DNA of 64,000 nt from Cryptomeria japonica (Eukaryota > Streptophyta > Pinopsida > Cupressales > Cupressaceae): NCBI RefSeq assembly GCF_030272615.1, contig NC_081412.1:142064247-142128246 (forward strand), written 5' to 3'. Below, one piece after another: positions 57,478 through 64,000 of this stretch. Position 1 is the stretch's first letter, and the number at the start of each line of letters is the position of its first letter. The translations under genes were made by a program, and so were the position numbers. The notes under the pieces are model-generated. The model was not told the DNA's origin. It worked only from the letters and a program-made list of their open reading frames with translations, and searched no databases.

Positions 57478-59013
57478 TCAGTGAGTAGAAGATAAAGGTA
57501 GGACCCCTAACTTGCTTCTGAGATACTCAAAAGTGTCCCTTGGCAATGGCTTTGTGAAGATATCTGCTAATTGCTCCTTTGAACTGATATATTCTAGCAC
57601 AACTTTCTTCTCTTGAACTTCTTCTCTAAGATAATGATACTTTATAGATATATGCTTTGTCTTAGAGTGCATCACAAGATTCTTTGAAATGTTAATGGCA
57701 CTAGTATTATCACAAAATATAGTTACTAGCTCGGTAACTTTCTCATTTATACCTTCCAATAGTTGTTTGATCCATGCTATATTGGTACAATTCAATGCTG
57801 CAGCAACATATTCAGCTTTTGTTGTTGACTGTGAGATACATCCTTGTTTCTTGCTAAGCCAACTTACTAGTCTTTCTCCTAAAAAGAAAGCTCCACCAAT
57901 TGTGCTTTTCCTGTCATCTATGTTGCCTGCCCAATTAGCATCAGTATAAACTTTTAAATCAAAATTATTCCTATTTTCATATACTAAGCCATAATCTTTA
58001 GTGCCTCTTAGGTATCTGAAAATTCTCTTAATTGCTGTCATATGTGTCTCCTTGGGATCTGTAGAGAATCTTGCTACAATACCTACTGCATGTGCTATAT
58101 CCAGTCTACTATGCACAACATATTGCAATTTTCCAATCATAGATCGGTAAAGTGTCTCATCAACAGATGCAGATTCATCATTCTTTGATAATTTATAGTT
58201 TGTAGTCATAGGAGTACTTACTGGTTTAGAATCCTCCATTCCAAATTTCTTCAAGATTTCATTTATGTACTTGGATTGAGTAATGAAAATCTCATCTTTC
58301 ATTTGCAATATCTGTAAACCTATAAAATACTTTATCTCACTGATTAGTGACATCTCAAATTCTTTGCACATTTCATTTCCAAAATTCTTCCATAAAGAGT
58401 CATTACCACAAAATATAGTGTCATCAACAAATATGGTTGAGATTGCTATTCCATTGTCCTCATCATTCTTCATGTACATGTTGTTGTTTTCACTTGTCCT
58501 TATAAAACCAATCTTGATTAAGTAAGAGTGCAATCTTTCATACCATGCTCTAGGTGCTTGTTTCAGACCATATAAAGCTTTGTTCAGTTTGCATACCTGA
58601 TCTTTACTCTTGTCTTCAACAAATCCTTCAAGTTGTTCAATGTAAAGTTCTTCTTCTAGTATACCATTCAAAAATGTAGATTTGACATCCATTTGATATA
58701 CCTTGAAATTTTTGAAAGCAACATATGCCAAAAATGTTCTTACTCCCTCAAGTCTAGCCATAGGTGCAAAAGTCTCACCATAATCTATTCCTTCTTCTTG
58801 AGCATAACCTTTGCAAACTAGTCTTTCTTTGTTGCTAATGACTTCACCTTTCTTATTTAGCTTGTTTCTGAAAATCCACTTAGTACCAATTACATTTTTG
58901 TCCTTTGGTCTTGGGATTAGTGTCCATGTGTCATTCTTCTTGATTTGATCAATCTCTTCTATCATAGCATTTACCCAGTCTTCACTGTTAAATGCCTCTT
59001 TCACTATTCTCAA
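57478..59013 (-). CDS. Reverse transcriptase and RNase H of element E (open frame)
   Basis: A 511-codon open frame, in life part of a copia polyprotein rather than a free gene (its first codon is a TTG, not a true start). RT motifs: [76 protein letters not shown] and [11 protein letters not shown] (about 58405-58437). RNase [47 protein letters not shown] and [14 protein letters not shown], ending [19 protein letters not shown]. The catalytic aspartates are present. It would copy element RNA into DNA and remove the RNA strand in the particle. A single frameshift at about 59012 separates it from the integrase frame. Confidence 0.9.
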   Translation of the reverse strand: MRIVKEAFNSEDWVNAMIEEIDQIKKNDTWTLIPRPKDKNVIGTKWIFRNKLNKKGEVISNKERLVCKGYAQEEGIDYGETFAPMARLEGVRTFLAYVAFKNFKVYQMDVKSTFLNGILEEELYIEQLEGFVEDKSKDQVCKLNKALYGLKQAPRAWYERLHSYLIKIGFIRTSENNNMYMKNDEDNGIAISTIFVDDTIFCGNDSLWKNFGNEMCKEFEMSLISEIKYFIGLQILQMKDEIFITQSKYINEILKKFGMEDSKPVSTPMTTNYKLSKNDESASVDETLYRSMIGKLQYVVHSRLDIAHAVGIVARFSTDPKETHMTAIKRIFRYLRGTKDYGLVYENRNNFDLKVYTDANWAGNIDDRKSTIGGAFFLGERLVSWLSKKQGCISQSTTKAEYVAAALNCTNIAWIKQLLEGINEKVTELVTIFCDNTSAINISKNLVMHSKTKHISIKYHYLREEVQEKKVVLEYISSKEQLADIFTKPLPRDTFEYLRSKLGVLPLSSTH

Positions 59014-59791
59014 TTCAATTTAGATATTAGAAATGTGTTTTGTGTCAGTTTGTTCCTTGTCATCATTGGATCAGCCTTAGCTCCTATAATCTGACTTGAT
59101 GCATGATGTCTTCTAACATATTTGGCTAATATAGGCTCGGTAGGTTTTGTATGATCTTCTTCATCACTTGGTAACTGGACATTATCTTCATTTTCTTCAG
59201 CAGCTTTCTCGATAGGACTTCTCAGTTGAACATAAACAAATTCTTCATAATCTTCTGGTTCTTTGGAACTTCCTTCATCATTAATTTTTGAAAATTCATC
59301 AATTTTCACATTTGCACTTTCCACTATTTTGTTAGATGATTTGATCAGACATTTAAATGATTTACTTCTAGAAGAATAACCAAGAAATGTTCCTTCTTCA
59401 CTTTTCTGATCAAATTTTCCATTTCTGTCATCTTTGTGAACATAGCATCTACTTCCAAAGATTTTAAAGTAACTTACATTAGGTTTCTTGTCATACCAGA
59501 TCTCATAAGGTGTCTTCATAGTTCCTTTCTTCAGTTGAACTCAGTTTAGGGTGTAAACTACAGTGCTGATTGCTTCTCTCCAAAATGTTTGAGGTACCCT
59601 CTTTTCTATCATCAGGGTTCTTGCACAATCCATAATTGATCTATTTCTTCTCTCGGCTATCCCATTTTGCTGAGGTGTTCTCGGTGCAGATACTTGCCTC
59701 TTTATACCATGATCATTGCAGTATAAGTTAAATTCATCAGAAGTGAATTCTCCTCCTCTATCAGATCTAAGACATTTTAGTTGTCTTCCTG
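59010..59791 (-). pseudogene. Integrase C-terminal two thirds of element E
   Basis: Frame from the H junction downward: CLRSDRGGEFTSDEFN (second catalytic Asp, about 59715-59775), APRTPQQNGIAERRN (catalytic Glu, about 59640-59685), ARTLMIEKRVPQTFWREA, then a TGA at 59541-59543 where Arg (CGA) is expected. TPYEIWYDKKPNVSYFKIFG, GTFLGYS and KIVESANVKIDEF follow. An acidic linker runs to TGA at 59010-59012. Only one stop lies in about 780 bases, so decay is slight. The first catalytic Asp and the zinc domain are cut away by H. Confidence 0.85.
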
Positions 59792-60082
59792 TAGACGTCT
59801 AAAAATGGTCAATGCTTGCGGAGTCATACTTTAACATTTGCGCATTGCCTTATTTTAGGGTTTTTGCGTCGCATTAACATTTCTTCTATGTTGTGCACTT
59901 GGTCTTTATAATTTGCAAGCATCGAGTTCTTCTTCTGCATTCTTCATTAGTCTCGCTTTCAAATTTGGTCTTGTCGATAACAATCTTCAGTCATGATTTT
60001 GGTCGATCTTATCTTGTCGCATCAATATGCGTGCTCATTTGTCATATTTTGGACATCGTCAATCCTAATTAGGGTTTTGTCC

Positions 60083-60290
60083 TCTTATCAATTTTATCAT
60101 TTTGCGATCGATTTGTCATCAATCATTGTCGTTTTCAATCTTGTCATCTTGCGATCGATTTGTCATCGATCGTGGTCATTTTCAATCTTGTCATTTTGCA
60201 ATCTATTTTGTCATCGATCCTTGTCCTCTTGTCAATTTTGTCATTTTGCGATCGATTTGTCATTGATCATCGTCTTTCTCAATCATGTCA
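60083..60290 (+). repeat. Four tandem units of 47-50 bases in the H LTR
   Basis: TTTTGCGATCGATTTGTCAT recurs with its TTGC at 60102, 60149, 60196 (as TTGCAATCTA) and 60246. Units share TCAAT-TTGTCAT and GTCATCGATC. They sit in U3, about 600-800 bases before the TATA candidate, a place where LTR enhancer repeats often lie. Confidence 0.85.
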
Positions 60291-60898
60291 ATTTGGATCA
60301 ATTAGTCATTGTTCCTCATCAATTGGCGCATTTATCAATCAAATCATTTGTCAGCATTCATCCTTTGTCAGTCAGAATCATGATCAAATCGAATCGATAT
60401 CAATTATCCTTTGTCAAGACCTAATTGTCATTCTTGCATTTTCTAATTCATCTTCTAGGGTTTCATGATTTAATCATTTAACCTTGTTTGTCATTTCTCC
60501 CTCTAGGTTAAATAATTTATTTATCCTAAGTCTTCTTGTCACAATTAAATGTTTATTTAATTGGCTAACTAATTCTTCCCTATTTGTGAATTAATTAATA
60601 AATGAAAAATTGTTAATTAATTCACTTAATTCCTAATTTCCTCATTTTCTAATTTCCTAATTTCAATTTTCTCCTATATTTCTCCTAATTTCATGGGAAC
60701 GACATAGCAAATTTGTCATAATTTGTCATAATTGACAATCAATCAATTTTGACATAGTAATTTTGTCAAAATTATCAATCAATCAATTTTGCATAGAAAG
60801 TGCACAAATTTGTCATAATTTGTCATGTTTGTCATTCTTGATTTGCAATTTCCATTTGAATCAAATTCATGCTAATCTTGTCTTTTCTCCAATTTGTC

Positions 60899-60905
60899 TA
60901 TAAAT
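60899..60905 (+). promoter_or_regulatory. Putative TATA box of the H LTR
   Basis: TATAAAT with a CAATTTG/TCAATC-rich neighbourhood, about 310 bases before the LTR end. Supported by position only. Confidence 0.4.
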
Positions 60906-61229
60906 TGGATGAATTTCTTCAATCAAGGTCCCTGGTCGAATCAATCACGCTTCTAGTATTCTTGCACTACCATCTTGTTTACTTGCTTTCACATCATGCT
61001 TATGCACTAGGTGAGATCCACAAACAAAGCTATTTGAAGGAGAAAGAAGGACAATGGAGCCACATGAAGGAGACATTCAATTTTGCAAAGGTTTGCATTT
61101 GAATTGATGTCTTGTTTTCATGTCTTTATTGAGTGTTTTTAGGATTGGTCATTGCAATTGAGTTTTCATGATTGAACTAGGCTAATGTTTATATTGCTTT
61201 GATGATTCCACATTTCCTATATACTTTAA

Positions 61230-61245
61230 TTGGTGAACCCGATGT
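61230..61245 (+). other. Primer-binding-site candidate of element H
   Basis: TTGGTGAACCCGATGT, sharing TTGGTGAACC with the G1 site. It lies between the LTR end and the leader. Confidence 0.5.
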
Positions 61246-63329
61246 GAACTAACCCCCTAATCATGCTTTTGAGTGCTTTTGAGTTGATTTGCAGGTGAAA
61301 AACCCAAGAAACAGGGTAATGCAGGGCTTTCTGAGAACTTCTATGCTTGTGTAGAAGCATTATGCGCCTGTGTCAAGCATTTTGCGCCTGTGTCAAGGAA
61401 TTTTGTGCCTATGTCAAAGGGATATGTGCCTGTGTTACTGCATTTTGCGCCTGTGTGGCCAGAAACAGAGGTAAAAAGCAGTGTTTTTTTACTTGCAAAT
61501 TGTTTTGTTTTGCATTCTATTTCTGCTTTTCGATTTTTTGGTACTGATTCTTTATGCAGCACCTTGGCATTATGCATGGCAAAGACAAAGATGAAACTAC
61601 TAATGAATTTTATGCAGGTTTGCTAGTCAAAGGCCAAACAAATCAAACTCCTAACTTAGTGATTTTGCAGGTTGCCTTGTACTCCAACTAAACTTTGTGT
61701 TTGTAATTCATAGTTAGGCACCTAGTATGATTGCTAAATAGGATGGAATGAACGTGTGTTTTCTTTGACTATTGAGTTTGACATTGGAGTAGGAGAGTAT
61801 GCTCTCATCTTAGGGTGATCAGAAATCCAAATCTTTGATACCATTCTCTTGGTTCAGATTGTTTGTTACCTTTAGAGGGCTTGCCTTCCTGACCATTTGC
61901 TTTCTTTTGCAAGCAAGTGACAATCATGAGAAGGGAATGACCCAAAGTGAGTACAGCTAGAATACCTTGGCATTCTAACTCACTATAAATAAATACCTGA
62001 TGGGTGAAAGCTTTGAAGGAAGGGTTACGTGGGAATTGTAGTTACTTGGGAAGTGATGACCCTTGGACTCTTTCTCATATCAACATCTAAGTAGGGCCTC
62101 AAGGTCTAAATCATGCTTGTGCGACTACATTTGTTTGGTATCTTGGTGGGCTTAATGTCTCAATCATGCTTGTGTGACACCAAGGAGTAATGCTTAACAG
62201 AAATCCTTACTAAACACCTTGTATTTAGAGGCCAAAAATCCTTCTAGTTGCTTGAGAAGGACAAGTTCGGATACTTGGAAGAGATACTAAGTTTTCCATG
62301 GGGAGATTTCCATGGGGACTGATGCTTGGCTGCCCTGAGAAGTGAGTGCCGTGGAGGGGAGCCCGTGCGGTCAAGCATCTATGTATTCTCCTTGAATCTC
62401 CTAACGAGTCTACCTCTCAAGTACCTACTATCCTTGCCTACCATAAGAAATGTGTGAATGAGCATGATTGTCTTGAGTCTAAGTTGAAATATCTTGTCTT
62501 CTTTGTTTGTCAAAAGTTGAGTTGTGTCTCATTTCAAAAACAAGACAAATTGATTCAAAACAAGGTTAAACACAAGAACATTTCATCCAACAAAGTTCAA
62601 AACACCTTTGAACATGGTTGTCAAACATTTTTCAAAATCTTGTCTCAACATTCATGTCACTTAGATTTAGGTTCATCTTAGGTTTGCATTTTGCAAATTC
62701 ATTGTCAATTACCAAGGTTAAGTTTCACCTAGGTCATACTCCTTTGCATATCAATAAGGGTCATCCATTTTGCATGTGTCCTCTTGGATTAGAGTAATAC
62801 CATTTCATAATTCAAACTTAGGTTGACATTGTCATACATTTGCATTTTCACACACTGGGTCTCTTCATTAAGTTTAGGTCATTATCATATCATATTAGGG
62901 TTATTTTCATAGTAATTGTCCCTTTGCATATAGTGTCAAAACTAGGTTTTGTTATACTTGAGTAATCCAAATCTTTGATAAACCCTAAGTCATTGTTAGG
63001 AGGTCTAGACCTTATCAAACCTTTTCTCTTTTTGTCATTATTGTCATTTGGTCAAACCTAGCTTAGTATCCAAGCATATAGGGGAGACATTGTCATTTTT
63101 TCCTTTTGTCACTTGGTCCTTTTGTCCTTTGAGGTCTAGACATCATTTCAATTTCCTAAGGGTCTCTTTTTAGATTTGCATTCATGAGTTTGTCAAAATC
63201 TTGAAAAACAACAAAAACATAGGTTGCATTCTTGCCATAGATTGCATTTTTATTTATTTAGTTTGCATTTAGTTGCATATAATACATTATCCTTGAAAAA
63301 TTCCAAAAATATTGCATTTGCATAGAGAC
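61246..63329 (+). other. Long leader of element H
   Basis: About 2.1 kb between primer site and gag ATG, with no continuous frame. A 111-codon plus frame at 62346-62681 follows GGAGCCCGTGCGGTCAAGC, and other short upstream frames exist. None has a recognisable domain. The second half is rich in TTTGCAT and GTCATT words. Such a leader would need splicing, reinitiation or internal entry for gag to be translated. Confidence 0.5.
61358..61462 (+). repeat. Five 20-21-base tandem repeats in the H leader
   Basis: GCGCCTGTGTCAAG-like units start at 61364, 61384, 61405, 61426 and 61447 with spacing 20-21. In one plus frame they give a Cys-Ala-Cys-Val-like heptad repeat (frame 61347-61547), but the lack of a longer ORF suggests non-coding. 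Confidence 0.85.
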
Positions 63330-64000
63330 ATGCCTATTGAAACAAGGTCAAAATCTAAAAAGATGGGCAAACCAATGTATCAACCCATTGACAACATATC
63401 AAATTCACAGTTTCAAACTAGTCAAATAGTACAAATTGAAGGTTTGTCAAACACATCATTACCACCATATGGAATGGTTCAACTTGGACCACCTCCATTA
63501 TATGAACCAGTATTTGTACCTATGAAACCAAGACATGGGAGTGTTCCACCAACACCAAGAGGAAATGCACCTTTTGATTGGAATCAACCAAACCTACAAC
63601 ATGAAATTCAAACATTACATGAGGAACAAACTCTTTCACAAGGATTTGGTTCAGATCAAGGCATTCAACAAGAGGCAAATCCAAATGTCCAACCAAATTC
63701 TTCATCAGATTCCAATGCTTCTGATGATGTTGATATGTTCCTTCAAGATCCACAGTTGACGAAAAAGATGGATAAATTCTTGAACAAAGTCTTTAAGATG
63801 TTCCCACAAAAATATCTTGACATGATGAGTAATGTGACCTCCTCAAGTGAGCAAATCAATGTGCAAAAACAACAAGGCGGTGAGCTATTAAGTTTCTCTC
63901 CACATCCAAATGAAGAAAATGTGCAAGAAGAAACTCAACCTACCTTGATGAGTAAACGTGCTTCAAAGGCATTGGCAGTGACTATTCCTCAAAAGTCACC
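63330..64000 (+). CDS. Gag-like N-terminal frame of element H (open to window end)
   Basis: ATG at 63330 (MPIETRSKSKKMGKP) opens a frame with no stop through position 64000, about 223 codons and incomplete. The first 160 residues are Pro/Gln/Asn/Ser-rich (PPPLYEPVFVPMKPRHGS, NQPNLQHEIQTLHEEQ). A short acidic-helical part follows (DVDMFLQDPQLTKKMDKFL, FKMFPQKYLDMM), then SKRASKALAV. This is typical of the disordered N-terminus of plant gypsy gag; the capsid domain would lie beyond the window. Identification rests on position after LTR, primer site and leader, and on composition, not on a diagnostic motif. Confidence 0.6.
   Translation, partial: MPIETRSKSKKMGKPMYQPIDNISNSQFQTSQIVQIEGLSNTSLPPYGMVQLGPPPLYEPVFVPMKPRHGSVPPTPRGNAPFDWNQPNLQHEIQTLHEEQTLSQGFGSDQGIQQEANPNVQPNSSSDSNASDDVDMFLQDPQLTKKMDKFLNKVFKMFPQKYLDMMSNVTSSSEQINVQKQQGGELLSFSPHPNEENVQEETQPTLMSKRASKALAVTIPQKS

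Larger units (their letters stand above)
55441..59791 (-). mobile_element. Element E: minus-strand Ty1/copia, 3' part
   Basis: Minus-strand order: integrase (from 59791), RT/RNase H, polypurine tract, 3' LTR (56963 down to 55441). The 5' part is cut off by the H LTR at 59792. It is inserted in element F's protease region. RT/RNase H is open over 511 codons, making E clearly younger than B, C or D. Confidence 0.85.
59792..61212 (+). repeat. 5' LTR of element H
   Basis: Starts TGTAGACGTCTAAAAATGG exactly where the E integrase breaks off. It is rich in TTGTCAT motifs, with four tandem units at 60083-60290. A TATA candidate TATAAAT is at 60899-60905. The end is placed at TTCCACA near 61212, some 18 bases before the primer site, but is uncertain. 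Confidence 0.6.
59792..64000 (+). mobile_element. Element H: Ty3/gypsy-type, 5' part (LTR, long leader, gag start)
   Basis: LTR from TGTAGACGTC at 59792 to about 61212, primer-site candidate at 61230, a leader of about 2.1 kb, then an open gag-like frame from 63330 to the window end. It interrupts element E's integrase. It is the innermost, youngest insertion of the right-hand nest and runs out of the window. Confidence 0.7.

Noticed and set aside
60083-61462. CRISPR-like array
   Set aside because: The units are contiguous tandem repeats without unique spacers, in a plant LTR and leader. No cas genes or prokaryotic context.
61341-61577. Cys-rich repeat peptide encoded by the 21-base array
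   Set aside because: Open frames exist on both strands because 20-21-base units lack stops by chance. One unit is 20 bases, which breaks a strict heptad, and the frames are short.
1-64000. Host protein-coding, tRNA or rRNA genes
   Set aside because: I scanned the frames and looked for characteristic motifs on both strands and found nothing outside retroelement coding. A tRNA scan by program would be needed to exclude small RNA genes fully.

Overview
The window looks like a gene-poor, retrotransposon-packed stretch of a large seed-plant nuclear genome. It is AT-rich, has no recognisable host gene, and is filled with old Ty1/copia and Ty3/gypsy LTR elements nested in one another. A conifer or other gymnosperm is my guess (inference); the sequence only shows that the elements are plant-type.

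Layout, left to right. 1-4735 holds the 5' part of a minus-strand copia-type element (A): LTR, primer-binding site, a gag made of coiled coil plus zinc knuckles, and then a long unrecognised reading frame where pol would be expected. It sits inside a plus-strand copia remnant (B, 4736-6870). 6870-9940 is AT-rich with one unclassified block. 9940-13088 holds a repeat family (R1), a decayed copia gag and a copia LTR carrying a 47-bp perfect inverted repeat. 13238-28030 is a gypsy zone: a 5' LTR with decayed gag and protease (G1), a 5'-truncated copia with its 3' LTR (C, 20341-23304), then a second gypsy gag/protease and LTR (G2). 28030-34128 is AT-rich and holds a long hairpin and an inverted second copy of R1.

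34129-51298 is best read as one very large LTR element ("giant"). Two direct repeats of about 2.7-2.8 kb are the visible parts of its LTRs. Between them lies an unrecognised, broken ORF of about 700 codons encoding a coiled-coil protein with internal repeats. Its 5' LTR is split by a complete copia element (D, 37225-44081). Its 3' LTR is cut at 51298 by another copia element (F, 51299-55418), which is broken by a minus-strand copia (E, 55441-59791), which is in turn broken by a plus-strand gypsy element (H, 59792 to the window end) with an open gag. The nesting gives relative ages: giant, then F, then E, then H.

Almost all coding regions carry stops and frameshifts. The best-preserved frames are the E RT/RNase H region and the H gag. 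The most unusual contents are the two long ORFs that match no standard gag or pol domain, at 1-2494 (minus) and 45854-47988 (plus). Each sits in an element from which pol is missing, at least within the window.
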